This document shows positions 27,028 to 36,683 of a stretch of 51,260 nt of DNA, in pieces. A program made the translations under genes and the position numbers. The DNA comes from Petrotoga sp. 9PW.55.5.1 (GTDB lineage: Bacteria > Thermotogota > Thermotogae > Petrotogales > Petrotogaceae), in NCBI RefSeq assembly GCF_003265365.1, contig NZ_AUPM01000047.1, positions 1-51,260 on the forward strand, in the 5' to 3' direction. The notes beneath the pieces are model-generated. The model saw nothing but the letters and a program-made list of their open reading frames with translations, did no database searches and was not told the origin of the DNA. Position 1 is the first letter of the stretch. Every line of letters starts with the position of its first letter.

Positions 27028-27516
27028 TCACCTCTTATTATTTTTTATTTTTTTCTGCCTATTTATATTATATATGTTTTTTTGGAACAATTTCAAGATG
27101 GGTAATCCAATTGCATAAGTAGCTATTGTTTCTCCAATTCCTATCCAAAGTACAGATAAAAAGTAAGGAAATCCATATAATGGCGCAACATAAGCAGATA
27201 CCCCAAAAGCGTTTATTAATATTGGAGGTATGGGAGCCAAATATGATTTAGGCATCTTCCACGTTAATATACCAGCTACCAATGTCAAAAAACTTCCAAA
27301 CCATATATCCCAAGCACCAAGTCCCCCTATCATATTAGCCAATAAAACACCAATGTAAATTCCTGGAATAAACGCAGGATCAAGAAAAGGAAGAACAACA
27401 AAAGCTTCTGCAATTCTAACTTGAATCGGTCCAAAACTTATAGGTTGAAAAACAATGCACAAAACTACATATAACGCTGCAACTAAAGCGGCTCTTACAA
27501 TTCTTTTTGTATCCAT
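27028..27516 (-). CDS. queT: QueT-family vitamin/queuosine precursor transporter
   Basis: Integral membrane S-component of an ECF-type transporter, 162 residues with about five hydrophobic helices. The family pattern RIVRAALVAALYVVLCIVFQPISFGPIQVRIAEA and the LANMIGGLGAWDIWFGSFLTLVAG segment are clear. QueT proteins are believed to import queuosine precursors; that is family knowledge, and no queuosine gene or preQ1 aptamer is visible here. It lies 5 bases upstream of the carboxyltransferase gene and only about 18 bases after the terminator-like hairpin at 27535-27567, leaving no room for its own promoter in between. Confidence 0.87.
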   Translation of the reverse strand: MDTKRIVRAALVAALYVVLCIVFQPISFGPIQVRIAEAFVVLPFLDPAFIPGIYIGVLLANMIGGLGAWDIWFGSFLTLVAGILTWKMPKSYLAPIPPILINAFGVSAYVAPLYGFPYFLSVLWIGIGETIATYAIGLPILKLFQKNIYNINRQKKIKNNKR

Positions 27517-27527
27517 TTTTCCTCCTC

Positions 27528-27567
27528 ATAAAAAAATCTGGTAAAGCTGTTATGACTTTACCAGATT
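27528..27567 (-). terminator. Hairpin terminator between the PpiC gene and queT
   Basis: A 12-bp stem (AATCTGGTAAAG with CTTTACCAGATT) followed on the minus strand by seven T. The queT ribosome site GAGGAGG follows directly. It ends the PpiC-type gene but must be passed for queT to be expressed unless a promoter lies in the last bases of that gene. Confidence 0.85.
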
Positions 27568-27585
27568 ATTTTTAAAGCAACGTTT

Positions 27586-29262
27586 TTATTGATTTAAAAG
27601 TCGATCTATCTCATCAAGCATATTCGTTAATTGGTTTACCTTTTCTTCTTCCATATTGGAGGTATCCAATAAATTTAGAACACTTTTTAAACTTTCTAAA
27701 TCTCTTTTTATACTTTCAATATCACCAGTTTGATTATAATAATCTTCAATATAAGTGTATATTAAAGAATAATAATCAAAGGCTACATTTGGATCGTTTG
27801 GATTATTTTGAAAAAGTTTAGAAATAATTTCAATAGAATCTGGATTTATTTCTCTTAAGGAAAGAAGAGAACTTTCTAATGCTGAATTCATTTGTTCAAT
27901 ATTGCTATTTAACTCGTTATACCTTTTTTCCACCTCTTCATATGACATAACTCCATATGTATTTTGCAAGTAGGATAATTCTTGTAAGGTATAAATTATC
28001 TGAGTGGCTTGGTTACGAACATCGGTTGCTGGTGATGTTTGTTGAAGCTCTGAATAATGTTGAAATTGTTCATTTAATTCTTCTTCTGATAATTCAATAA
28101 AATCAGGATAAGTTTTAGCTATATTCAAATAACTTTCAATATCGTATTTCTCAATAATTTTGGGCTGTAGCGAATTTTCTGCAGCAAATATATAAGCAAT
28201 GTACCATTCTTCAGGTAATTCTTCATTTGAGAGAATAATTTCTCTATACTTTTTTTCTATTTTTGATAAATCTTCCCAAGTTTGTGAAAAATAAATGTCG
28301 TAGGCTAATTCCAATGGTTCATAGGAGATTACAAAACTATAATTTGGAATGTATTCATTATACCAATTCTCTATTAGAAAAGAAATATAATTATTTTCAA
28401 TTTGAATTCTAACTTGCTCTTCTTTCAACAACTCTTCGGATGTGTTGTAGACTTTTTTATCCTCAACCTGGATTATTTGGTATCCTAATGGAGTATTAAT
28501 CGGTCCGATTATCGTTCCTGGAGTTGCTTCAATTGATGCTTCAAAAACACTATTAGATATCTCTCCACGTTTCACCCAATCTAACGATCCTCCAGTTGAT
28601 GCTGTTTGTGTGTCAATTGAATTTTCGAAGGCAGCTTGAGAAAAAGAAATAGAATTGTTCAGGATTTGAGATTTTATATTGTTAGCAGCGGCTTCATTGT
28701 AAGTAACTATTCTACTAATTTTTACTGATTCAAACTGCTCTTTTAAATTCTGAAAATTATCAGAAACATAAGTTGATAAATCTTCTTCACTGAAATTTGA
28801 AAAATAATTTCTTAATTCGTTAATTAACTCAGTTCTATATACTAAACTCTTGGCAAATCCATAAAAATACTCTTCTTTTTCGAAAAACTGCAAGAATATC
28901 ATTTTAGTGTTCTCATTTCCCATGTATTGATTGTACAGATCTTCAGTTTGTTGAGATATTTTTTCTGAATCCAACGTAATTCCATTATCGTTCAAAAACT
29001 TTTCCATAGATTTATACTCCATAAGTGCATCGGCAATACTTACCAAATCAATTGGTTTGTTAAAATACTGATCATACTGAGGATTTTGACTTAACATATT
29101 CAACAAGATATTATAATATTCACCCATTAACTCATCTTGCTCTAGAAAGTATGATTCGTAAACTTCTTCCCCATCTTTGGAAGTTACATACGCAACACTT
29201 TGTGGAAAAATAACCAATGAAAATACTGAAAGAACCATGAATAACACTAATAACTTCTTCAT
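27586..29262 (-). CDS. Exported PpiC/SurA-type peptidyl-prolyl isomerase foldase
   Basis: Envelope folding factor of 558 residues. A signal peptide (MKKLLVLFMVLSVFSLVIFPQ) is followed by a helical SurA-N-like chaperone region (about 30-180), then a parvulin-type rotamase domain at about 180-275 (VKISRIVTYNEAAANNIKSQIL, SFSQAAFENSIDTQTASTGGSLDWVKRGEI, then GTIIGPINTPLGYQIIQVEDKK). A long helical C-terminal region of about 280 residues rich in Glu and Leu, possibly repeat-like, completes it. The domain is well supported; clients (outer sheath or toga proteins) are a guess. Its mRNA ends at the hairpin at 27535-27567. Confidence 0.88.
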   Translation of the reverse strand: MKKLLVLFMVLSVFSLVIFPQSVAYVTSKDGEEVYESYFLEQDELMGEYYNILLNMLSQNPQYDQYFNKPIDLVSIADALMEYKSMEKFLNDNGITLDSEKISQQTEDLYNQYMGNENTKMIFLQFFEKEEYFYGFAKSLVYRTELINELRNYFSNFSEEDLSTYVSDNFQNLKEQFESVKISRIVTYNEAAANNIKSQILNNSISFSQAAFENSIDTQTASTGGSLDWVKRGEISNSVFEASIEATPGTIIGPINTPLGYQIIQVEDKKVYNTSEELLKEEQVRIQIENNYISFLIENWYNEYIPNYSFVISYEPLELAYDIYFSQTWEDLSKIEKKYREIILSNEELPEEWYIAYIFAAENSLQPKIIEKYDIESYLNIAKTYPDFIELSEEELNEQFQHYSELQQTSPATDVRNQATQIIYTLQELSYLQNTYGVMSYEEVEKRYNELNSNIEQMNSALESSLLSLREINPDSIEIISKLFQNNPNDPNVAFDYYSLIYTYIEDYYNQTGDIESIKRDLESLKSVLNLLDTSNMEEEKVNQLTNMLDEIDRLLNQ

Positions 29263-29349
29263 TTTTTTCCTCCTAACATTAATTTAGTTTCAGATTATAT
29301 AGTAAAACCCTTTAATTAAAATAAGCTTAAAAACTTAATTTATGGAAAT

Positions 29350-29378
29350 TTGACTGAATATTTTTAGCATGGTATAAT
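29350..29378 (+). promoter_or_regulatory. Consensus promoter for the small gene at 29438
   Basis: TTGACT (29350-29355) and TATAAT (29373-29378) with a 17-base spacer. It lies about 60 bases upstream of the TTG start, showing that the small unknown gene is likely expressed on its own. Confidence 0.75.
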
Positions 29379-29437
29379 AAAAACAACTTAAATTTCTTGT
29401 TAATATATTGTTCAGCAAAATTAAGGAGGCTAAAAAG

Positions 29438-29761
29438 TTGATCTCTTTAAAAGAAAAAATAATAATGAAAGCTATTTATTATAAATCCAACAAAAAAAGG
29501 CCCTATTTAACAACAGAGGTTGGAACGAAAAGAAAAAAAAGATATCTTTTTTTCGTATTATATAACAACCATACACAAAATGAAAGTGAATACTCCTTTG
29601 ATATAAAAAAGAACTCTACTTCTTTGACTTTCATCGCAAAAGATGAAGAAAAAGAATATAAAAAAGATGTGGAAAATTACAGTAAGTACAATTCATATTT
29701 TTTTGTTTCAATTTCTGATGAATATAAGATAAATAAATTTGTTGAACTGGAAATCGATTAA
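29438..29761 (+). CDS. Small uncharacterised protein
   Basis: I do not recognise this 107-residue protein. It is basic at the N-terminus (KEKIIMKAIYYKSNKKRP, GTKRKKRYLFF) and then acidic and beta-rich, ending FVELEID. No signal peptide, membrane helix or cysteine pair is present. I choose TTG 29438 because AAGGAGG at 29421-29427 is correctly spaced before it; the open frame extends to 29408 without support. A near-consensus promoter precedes it, which argues that the gene is real. It converges with the GNAT gene 9 bases away. Confidence 0.65.
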   Translation: MISLKEKIIMKAIYYKSNKKRPYLTTEVGTKRKKRYLFFVLYNNHTQNESEYSFDIKKNSTSLTFIAKDEEKEYKKDVENYSKYNSYFFVSISDEYKINKFVELEID

Positions 29762-29770
29762 AAAAACTAT

Positions 29771-30616
29771 TTAGTGAAGCTTTCTCTCCATCTCGTTTTG
29801 TTTAATAAACACAGAATAACCATTATTCAACAAAGCTTTGTTTAGTGGATCATCTTCTGGAACTGAAACCAAAATAATCCTTTCTTTTATTTCTAAAAGT
29901 TTTGAAGTAATATCTTTTATTAGCTCATCATAAGAACAATATTTATCCAAAGGTGCTGCATCAACTATATATGCATTATCTTTATTGAACCCCCAAACGA
30001 CGTATCCGATTAGCTTCCCATTTATTTTTATTGTTTCATAATTGTACCTATTTTCACTCAATTTTATTGTTATAGGTTCTCTCTGCCAATTTGGATTTCT
30101 TCCCAGCTCAAACTTTGCCTGTGTGGCTAATTCATATACAACATCCGACTTTGTAGATTCGTATTCAAATTGGTTCCTTCGGTTCTCTTTTTTTTCAACA
30201 ACAAAAGAGTTTAGCTTTCTTATAATTCTAAAACCATGCTTTTTATAATACTTTATAGATCTTTCATCTGATTCTGCCACTTCTAAAATAATTCTTGTTA
30301 TATCTTTCCATTTTAATGTTTCAATTGTTCGATACATAACTTCCGAGGCCAATCCTTCTCCTCTATATTCTTTCTTTACCCCTATAGAATCTATTCTTCC
30401 AATATCTTTTCTCAAGGAGATAATACTAAAACCAACCGGTTCTTTATCTGAAAAAACCACAAAAGAATCTTCCAAGGATATTGAATTTTCTTTCACATCT
30501 TTTTCAAAGGTTTCTAAATTCCAATTGACAGGTATTACATAATCTTTGAATACTTCGTTCACTAATTCTATTACAACACTAATAGATACTTCTTTTAAAG
30601 GTTTATAAACAAACAT
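29771..30616 (-). CDS. GNAT-family N-acetyltransferase, possibly two-domain
   Basis: Acetyl-CoA dependent transferase of 281 residues from ATG 30616, which has AGGAGG upstream. The first half holds a complete GNAT fold: VGFSIISL strand, IDSIGVKKEYRGEGLASEVM (acetyl-CoA pyrophosphate loop, RGEGLA) and SIKYYKKHGFRIIRKL. The second half (about 150-281) looks like a degenerate GNAT repeat without the pyrophosphate loop, such as KLIGYVVWGFNKDNAYIVDAAP. Substrate unknown. It follows tpiA on the same strand but is separated from it by the terminator at 30686-30710. Confidence 0.82.
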   Translation of the reverse strand: MFVYKPLKEVSISVVIELVNEVFKDYVIPVNWNLETFEKDVKENSISLEDSFVVFSDKEPVGFSIISLRKDIGRIDSIGVKKEYRGEGLASEVMYRTIETLKWKDITRIILEVAESDERSIKYYKKHGFRIIRKLNSFVVEKKENRRNQFEYESTKSDVVYELATQAKFELGRNPNWQREPITIKLSENRYNYETIKINGKLIGYVVWGFNKDNAYIVDAAPLDKYCSYDELIKDITSKLLEIKERIILVSVPEDDPLNKALLNNGYSVFIKQNEMERKLH

Positions 30617-30685
30617 AATTATCCTCCTCTCAAGCAAGTAATCCCTTATAATAACATTTTAACATAAATGAAGTTATTTTTGAAC

Positions 30686-30710
30686 TAAAAAACCACCCAA
30701 AAAGGGTGGT
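30686..30710 (-). terminator. Terminator of the gap-pgk-tpi region
   Basis: On the minus strand ACCACCC-TTTTT-GGGTGGT is followed by TTTTTT. It lies 24 bases after the tpiA stop codon. Confidence 0.92.
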
Positions 30711-30733
30711 CTTATTCTATATTACTTTCATAT

Positions 30734-31504
30734 TTAATTTATTAACGCTAGCATTATATTTGAAAGCTCTATAAAATCTTCTTTTAACGATGCACCACCA
30801 ACTAATCCTCCATCAATATCAGGCTTACTAAATAAACCAAAATAATTATCTGGCTTTATACTTCCACCATACAATATTGATATAGATTCCGAAAATTCTT
30901 CATCGAAAAGTTCTTTTAGTAAATTTCTTATGAAATTATGAACCTCTTGTGCCTGTCTGGGTGTTGCAACTTTCCCTGTTCCTATAGCCCAAACTGGTTC
31001 ATAGGCTATTATAACCTTTTTTGCTTCTTCTTCTGTTAATCCATAATAACCTTCCTTTATTTGCCTTTCAACAACGTTAAAAGTTAAACCTTTTTCTCTT
31101 TCTTCCAACTTTTCACCAACACATAGTATAGGTGTCAAACCAGAACTAATAACCTTTTTAACTTTCTTGTTTATACTTTCATCGCTTTCGTTGAAAACAT
31201 GTCTTCTTTCAGAGTGACCTAATATTACATATTTAACACCAATATCTTTCAACATGTCAACAGAGATTTCTCCGGTGAATGCTCCCTTATCTTCAAAATA
31301 TACATTCTGAGCCCCAACTTCTATTTTAGAACTACTTGCGATATCGCTAACCTTTTCAAGGGCAGTAAAGGGAGGACAAATAATAACGTCAAATTTGTTA
31401 TTTGTCTTTATTCCACCTACAAGTTTAGAAACAAACTCTGCTGCTTCTTTGTTAGTTTTATTCATTTTCCAATTTCCGGCAAGAATATACCTTCTACTAC
31501 TCAG
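30734..31504 (-). CDS. tpiA: Triosephosphate isomerase, read as a -1 frameshift extension of pgk
   Basis: Interconverts dihydroxyacetone phosphate and glyceraldehyde 3-phosphate. GHSERR (catalytic His) and [11 protein letters not shown] (catalytic Glu) are present. The first ATG, at 31465, cannot be the start because the active-site segment AGNWK, with its essential Asn and Lys, is encoded just upstream in the same frame. That frame opens at 31513 and offers no ATG, GTG or TTG before AGNWK; only CTG at 31504, without a ribosome site. CTG is precisely the codon reached by a -1 slip on A AAA AAC at the end of pgk. Translation would give PGK (399) plus about 256 residues, a fusion of about 655. 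In Thermotoga maritima a PGK-TIM fusion is known. Confidence 0.85.
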   Translation of the reverse strand: MSSRRYILAGNWKMNKTNKEAAEFVSKLVGGIKTNNKFDVIICPPFTALEKVSDIASSSKIEVGAQNVYFEDKGAFTGEISVDMLKDIGVKYVILGHSERRHVFNESDESINKKVKKVISSGLTPILCVGEKLEEREKGLTFNVVERQIKEGYYGLTEEEAKKVIIAYEPVWAIGTGKVATPRQAQEVHNFIRNLLKELFDEEFSESISILYGGSIKPDNYFGLFSKPDIDGGLVGGASLKEDFIELSNIMLALIN

Positions 31505-32700
31505 TTTTTTTTTTCAGTTATTGAAGCTATTCCAGGAAGTTCTTTTCCTTCAAGTAATTCTAATGAAGCTCCCCCACCTGTAGAAACGTGAGAGAATTCG
31601 TTTGCTAAACCAAATTTCTCAGCTGCTGCTGCAGAATCTCCGCCACCAATAATGCTGGTACAACCTTTTTTGGTAACCTCTGCTATAGCTTTAGCTACTT
31701 CTTTTGTACCTTCTGAAAAGTCATCTATTTCAAAAACTCCCATTGGTCCATTCCAAACTATTGTTTTTGCGTCCGAAATTTTATCTTTAAACAAAGATAC
31801 CGTTTCAGGACCGATATCTAGTCCCATCCAACCTTCTGATATGCCGTCATCCATCTTCACAGTTTTCTTTTCAACACCAGCTTCTATTTTTTGGGCTATA
31901 ACAGCATCTACAGGTAGTACTATTTCAACACCTTTTGCTTTTGCATTATCTAATATCTCTTTAGCAACATCTAATTTATCTTCTTCAACCAAAGAAGAAC
32001 CAACTTTCTTACCCAATGCTTTTAAGAAAGTAAACATCATTGCTCCACCAATTAAAATTCTATCGGCATTGTTGAGCAAGTTGTTTATAACACCTATTTT
32101 ATCAGAAACTTTTGCACCACCTAAGATAACAACGTATGGTTTTTCAGGATTTTCTACAGCCTTTTTCAAAAATTCAATCTCTTTTTTCATCAAAAATCCA
32201 GCTACACTTGGTATATATTCAGCAATCCCAACGTTTGAAGCATGCGCTCTGTGAGCTGTTCCAAAAGCGTCGTTTACGTGAATATCAGCTAAACTCGCCC
32301 AGTATTTAGCAAGTTCAGGATCGTTCTTTGTTTCACCTTTTTCAAACCTTGTATTTTCAATCAATAAAACCTCTCCATCTTTTAACTCAGATACAGCTTT
32401 TTCAACTTTTTCTCCTCTTGTTTCATCGACAAAGTAAACATTACTATTTAAAATCTCATTCAATCTATCAGCTACGGGTTTTAAGGAAAACTCTGGCTTC
32501 TTTTCGCCTTTTGGCCTTCCTAAATGTGAAAGAAGAATGACTTTTGCACCTTTTTCTAAAACGTATTCAATTGTAGAAAGCGCTGCTTTAATCCTAGTTT
32601 CATCAGTTATCTTGCCATCTTTTAATGGAACATTAAAATCGACTCTCATTATTACTTTTTTACCTTTTAAATCAACATCTTTTACAGTGAGCTTTTCCAT
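31501..32700 (-). CDS. pgk: Phosphoglycerate kinase
   Basis: Glycolytic ATP-generating step, 1,3-bisphosphoglycerate to 3-phosphoglycerate. The 399-residue chain shows [18 protein letters not shown] (substrate-binding signature, residues about 19-36), [21 protein letters not shown], the [14 protein letters not shown] hinge and the nucleotide-binding [15 protein letters not shown] near the end. Its last codons are GAA AAA AAA AAC TGA, so the stop follows a run of ten A. A fraction of ribosomes slipping -1 there would continue into tpi. It lies 80 bases after gap with a terminator hairpin between, so pgk may be partly attenuated or have its own promoter. Confidence 0.97.
   Translation of the reverse strand: MEKLTVKDVDLKGKKVIMRVDFNVPLKDGKITDETRIKAALSTIEYVLEKGAKVILLSHLGRPKGEKKPEFSLKPVADRLNEILNSNVYFVDETRGEKVEKAVSELKDGEVLLIENTRFEKGETKNDPELAKYWASLADIHVNDAFGTAHRAHASNVGIAEYIPSVAGFLMKKEIEFLKKAVENPEKPYVVILGGAKVSDKIGVINNLLNNADRILIGGAMMFTFLKALGKKVGSSLVEEDKLDVAKEILDNAKAKGVEIVLPVDAVIAQKIEAGVEKKTVKMDDGISEGWMGLDIGPETVSLFKDKISDAKTIVWNGPMGVFEIDDFSEGTKEVAKAIAEVTKKGCTSIIGGGDSAAAAEKFGLANEFSHVSTGGGASLELLEGKELPGIASITEKKN
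31504..31514 (-). promoter_or_regulatory. Probable -1 ribosomal frameshift site between pgk and tpi
   Basis: Ten A followed by C (minus strand), containing the classic -1 slippery heptamer A AAA AAC in the pgk frame, immediately before the TGA stop. A -1 slip puts ribosomes into the tpi frame at CTG AGT AGT. I see only a weak 4-bp hairpin just downstream and no Shine-Dalgarno-like stimulator at the usual 10-14 bases upstream. Confidence 0.75.
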
Positions 32701-32744
32701 TTTGACACCCCCTATATTTCTTTACTAAACAAAATTAAATTTTC

Positions 32745-32773
32745 AAATAAAAAGGGGATTCACATCCCCTTTT
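32745..32773 (-). terminator. Hairpin after gap
   Basis: AAAAGGGGAT-loop-ATCCCCTTTT, 10 bp, followed on the minus strand by a T-rich stretch. It starts eight bases past the gap stop and 50 bases before pgk, so it separates gap from pgk-tpi. Confidence 0.88.
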
Positions 32774-32780
32774 ATCTTTT

Positions 32781-33815
<1,035 letters not shown>

Positions 33816-33889
33816 TTATTTTTTTCTCTTACTTTTATTATATCGATAAAATTATGCTTTTATGAAAATAAAAAGTTAATTTTTTTGTT

Positions 33890-34276
33890 TCAAGCTCCAA
33901 AATTTGGTAATGTACCTAGATACTTTTGAGAAATCTCATTAGTTTTTTCTTCTTTAAGTTCAACAGCCTTTTGTATAGCTTCATTTGTAGCTGCTATTAT
34001 CAAATCTTTCAATGTATCCATGTCCTCATCTTCAAGCTCTTGAGAAATTTGTATATCTTTTATTCTCATATCTCCAGTGGCTATAACTTTAACAAAACCA
34101 CCTCCAGATGTAGCTTCCACTTCAACATTAGATAATTCTTCATCTAATTTGTTCATTTCTTCTTCCATCAAAATTTGTGCCTTCTGAGCTTCTTCAAGCA
34201 TCTTACTCATATTGTTCTTACTTCCTGATTTTTTTGAAAGAGATCTTCCTCCCAAACTTTTCATCTTTTTTGCCAT
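33890..34276 (-). CDS. YbaB/EbfC-family nucleoid-associated protein
   Basis: Small DNA-binding protein of 128 residues that forms a tweezer-like dimer. The family core is clear: MLEEAQKAQILMEEEMNKLDEELSNVEVEATSGGGFVKVIATGDMRIKDIQIS, followed by the C-terminal helix DLIIAATNEAIQKAVELKEEKTNEISQ. The N-terminus carries an extra basic tail of about 20 residues (KKMKSLGGRSLSKKSGSKNN), longer than in E. coli YbaB and likely to add DNA contact. It is often found near dnaX and recR, but here it stands alone, diverging from the amino acid transporter. Transcription probably starts at an extended -10 at 34311-34319. Confidence 0.93.
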   Translation of the reverse strand: MAKKMKSLGGRSLSKKSGSKNNMSKMLEEAQKAQILMEEEMNKLDEELSNVEVEATSGGGFVKVIATGDMRIKDIQISQELEDEDMDTLKDLIIAATNEAIQKAVELKEEKTNEISQKYLGTLPNFGA

Positions 34277-34310
34277 AGAAATCCTCCTATAAAATAATAT
34301 GCACCCTTCT

Positions 34311-34319
34311 ATTATAACA
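34311..34319 (-). promoter_or_regulatory. Extended -10 of the YbaB gene
   Basis: TGTTATAAT on the minus strand, 35 bases upstream of the start codon. No clear -35. The divergent plus-strand gene has the same nine bases as its promoter at 34362-34370. Confidence 0.5.
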
Positions 34320-34361
34320 TAAAAAATTCCCCCTTTAAGATTTTAATAGATTACCAGTATA

Positions 34362-34370
34362 TGTTATAAT
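34362..34370 (+). promoter_or_regulatory. Extended -10 of the amino acid ABC transporter operon
   Basis: TGTTATAAT, an extended -10 element with a poor -35, about 90 bases upstream of the binding-protein gene. Confidence 0.5.
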
Positions 34371-34457
34371 ATTTTGGACAACTATAATTATTTTTAAAAT
34401 TTTTCTTCATTTAATGGGCTACACTGGAAGTTTATCTTTATTGGGAGGTGACATCGT

Positions 34458-35189
34458 ATGGTTAAAAAAGTTTTTTTAGTTTTTTTAATGTTAGTTTTTT
34501 CTTTACTGAGTGTGTTTTCTGTTACTTATGTAGTTGGAACAGAAGCTTCCTTCCCCCCTTTTGAATACGTTGAAAATGGCAAATTCGTTGGTTTTGATAT
34601 GGATTTAATAAGAGAGATAGGTAAGCTTTACGGGTTTGATGTTGAAATTAGAGATATCAGTTTTGACTCCCTTATACCATCTTTGATGACAGGAAACATT
34701 GACATTATAGTAGCAGGAATGACGATAACTGAGGAGAGAGAAAAGGTTGTAGATTTTACAATTCCATATTTTAGTGCAGATCAAAGTATATTAGTAAGAA
34801 AAGGAGAAGGGAAAAATATTTCAGTATTGTTTGAAAAAAGAAAGATAGGAGTTCAAACTGGGACTACCGGAGACCTCTGGGTAACAGAGAATCTTGTTGA
34901 TAAAGGTTTTTTACCCAAAGGGAACTTAACAAGATACGATACCTTCAACTTTGCAGTAAGAGATCTCATCAATAAAAATATAGACGCTATAGTTTTAGAT
35001 AACCCTGTTGCTCAAAGATTCACAAAAACAGACCCTGTAGAAATAGTAGGAATTATAAAAACAAACGAAAATTACGGAATGGCTGTTGCACCGGGAAATG
35101 AAGAGTTGCTAAATATGTTAAACGAAGGGATAAGGCAGTTACAAGAAAATGGAAAAATTGATGATCTAATTCAAAAATACTTCGAATAA
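34458..35189 (+). CDS. Polar amino acid ABC transporter, substrate-binding protein
   Basis: Extracytoplasmic solute-binding protein, family 3, 243 residues. The signal peptide is VKKVFLVFLMLVFSLLSVFS. The mature domain starts YVVGTEASFPPFEYVENGKFVGFDMDLIREIG, the diagnostic family signature with the ligand carboxylate contacts, followed by GMTITEEREKVVDFTIPYF and IGVQTGTTGDLW. It is first in an operon with two permeases and an ATPase. The hairpin at 35203-35223 just after it probably gives excess binding protein over the membrane subunits. Ligand is not settled; basic or other polar amino acids are the usual substrates. Confidence 0.93.
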   Translation: MVKKVFLVFLMLVFSLLSVFSVTYVVGTEASFPPFEYVENGKFVGFDMDLIREIGKLYGFDVEIRDISFDSLIPSLMTGNIDIIVAGMTITEEREKVVDFTIPYFSADQSILVRKGEGKNISVLFEKRKIGVQTGTTGDLWVTENLVDKGFLPKGNLTRYDTFNFAVRDLINKNIDAIVLDNPVAQRFTKTDPVEIVGIIKTNENYGMAVAPGNEELLNMLNEGIRQLQENGKIDDLIQKYFE

Positions 35190-35202
35190 AAAACAAACAA
35201 AA

Positions 35203-35226
35203 AAGGGGGCTTAGCCCCCTTTGTAA
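35203..35226 (+). terminator. Intercistronic hairpin after the binding-protein gene
   Basis: AAAGGGGGC-TTA-GCCCCCTTT, 9 bp, with a short T-run. The permease gene follows 18 bases later with GGGAG, so part of transcription must pass it. Confidence 0.82.
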
Positions 35227-35241
35227 AAAGTAGGGAGATAA

Positions 35242-35913
35242 ATGAGTGAATTAAAAGTAATTATAAACTCTTTTCCTTTTTTGTTACAAGGGCTCCTTGT
35301 GACAGTCGAACTAACTGTTTTCAGTTTAATATTAGGTTTTATTGTAGGAGTGGCTATTTCTTTTGGTCAGTTGTATGGAAACAAAATTTTACAATTTATT
35401 TTGTTAGTATATGAAAGAATCTTTAGGAGTATACCTTTATTGGTTATTCTTTTTTTGATATTTTATGGATTACCTTCTTTAGGAATAAGATTGGATCCTT
35501 TTGTCGCATCTGTAATAGGATTAGGATTGAGGAGTTCCGCTTATCAATCTCAGATTTTTAGAGGGGCAATATCTTCTATTCCAAAAGGGCAGGTCGATGC
35601 TGCATACTCTCTTGGAATGAATAATATTCAAACTTTTTTTTACATAATTTTCCCACAAGCAATTAGAATAGCATTATCTGGATGGACTAATGAAGCCGCT
35701 GTTGTTTTAAAGGATACTTCTTTGGCATACGCTTTGGGTGTTGTAGAACTTTTAAGACAAGGTACTTATATAATTGCTGTAACAAACAGACCCTTGATTG
35801 TTTATTTGATTTGTGGAATAATATATTTTGTTTTAACCTTCAGTTTGAGTCGAGGTTTAGGTGCTTTAGAACGGAGATTATCTATCCCAGGATACGAAGT
35901 GAGGAAAATATAA
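35242..35913 (+). CDS. Polar amino acid ABC transporter permease (HisM/GlnP-type), first subunit
   Basis: Inner-membrane subunit of 223 residues. The first helix ([29 protein letters not shown]) and the [25 protein letters not shown] stretch are typical of the HisMQ family; the coupling loop to the ATPase is [26 protein letters not shown]. Four to five membrane segments are expected. It is similar in design to the second permease gene at 36680, so the two probably form a heterodimer around one ATPase dimer. A TAA stop is followed two bases later by the ATPase ATG. Confidence 0.93.
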   Translation: MSELKVIINSFPFLLQGLLVTVELTVFSLILGFIVGVAISFGQLYGNKILQFILLVYERIFRSIPLLVILFLIFYGLPSLGIRLDPFVASVIGLGLRSSAYQSQIFRGAISSIPKGQVDAAYSLGMNNIQTFFYIIFPQAIRIALSGWTNEAAVVLKDTSLAYALGVVELLRQGTYIIAVTNRPLIVYLICGIIYFVLTFSLSRGLGALERRLSIPGYEVRKI

Positions 35914-35915
35914 TT

Positions 35916-36683
35916 ATGAAAAACGAGAATAAGATAATACTAAAAGTTGAAGACCTTCATAAAAGTTTTAATACTACTGAGGTGCTAAAAGGAATTAGTT
36001 TTGATGTAAAAAAAGGTGAAACAATAGTAATAATTGGCCCCAGCGGAACCGGAAAAAGTACTTTACTTATGTGTATAAATAGATTGGTAGAACCTAATTC
36101 TGGAAAAGTTTATTTGGAAGATCAAGAAATAACCTCTTCAAAAAATGTTCACCTAATTAGGCAAGAGATAGGATTTGTATTTCAGCATTTTAATTTATTT
36201 GAACATTTAACAGTTTTAGAAAACGTAAAAATCGGTCTAATCAAAGTTAAAAAGATACCCAAAAACAAAGCAACAGAGATAGCCTTACAAGAACTTGAAA
36301 GAGTGGGTTTAAAAGACAAGGCTGAACTATATCCTGCTCAACTTTCGGGTGGGCAAAAGCAAAGGGTAGCAATAGCAAGGTCTTTAGCCATGAACCCGAA
36401 ATTGATGTTGTTCGATGAACCTACTTCAGCATTGGACCCTGAATTGATAGGTGAAGTTTTAAATGTTATGATTGATCTTGCAAAAAGTGGAATGACTATG
36501 GTTTGTGTAACTCATGAAATGGGTTTTGCTAGAGCTGTTGCTGATGAAATTATATTCATGGAAAAAGGGGTAATCGTTGAAAAAGGCTCACCGGAAATGA
36601 TGTTCAAAAATCCGCAAAAAGAAAGAACAAAGAGCTTTTTAAACAAATTATCTCAGTTGTATGGAGAGGAAGAGAAGAAATGA
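35916..36683 (+). CDS. Polar amino acid ABC transporter ATPase (GlnQ-type)
   Basis: Drives the importer by ATP hydrolysis at the inner face of the membrane. The 255-residue chain from ATG 35916 has Walker [10 protein letters not shown] near residue 38, Q-loop [18 protein letters not shown], signature [16 protein letters not shown], Walker [14 protein letters not shown] and the H-loop VTHEMGFA. All are intact. The open frame extends back to 35811 inside the permease gene but that part has no support. It overlaps the following permease by 4 bases (ATGA). Confidence 0.96.
   Translation: MKNENKIILKVEDLHKSFNTTEVLKGISFDVKKGETIVIIGPSGTGKSTLLMCINRLVEPNSGKVYLEDQEITSSKNVHLIRQEIGFVFQHFNLFEHLTVLENVKIGLIKVKKIPKNKATEIALQELERVGLKDKAELYPAQLSGGQKQRVAIARSLAMNPKLMLFDEPTSALDPELIGEVLNVMIDLAKSGMTMVCVTHEMGFARAVADEIIFMEKGVIVEKGSPEMMFKNPQKERTKSFLNKLSQLYGEEEKK

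Noticed and set aside
27517-27700. preQ1 riboswitch upstream of queT
   Set aside because: The hairpin is there but no preQ1-I type aptamer (the A-rich CUAA tail and paired C-rich loop) could be found upstream.
31465-31465. ATG 31465 as start of tpiA
   Set aside because: It would remove AGNWK with the essential active-site Asn and Lys, which are encoded just upstream in the same frame.
31652-32254. 200-residue plus-strand open frame opposite pgk
   Set aside because: Antisense shadow of phosphoglycerate kinase; its composition (Ser/Pro/Phe-rich) is typical of such shadows.
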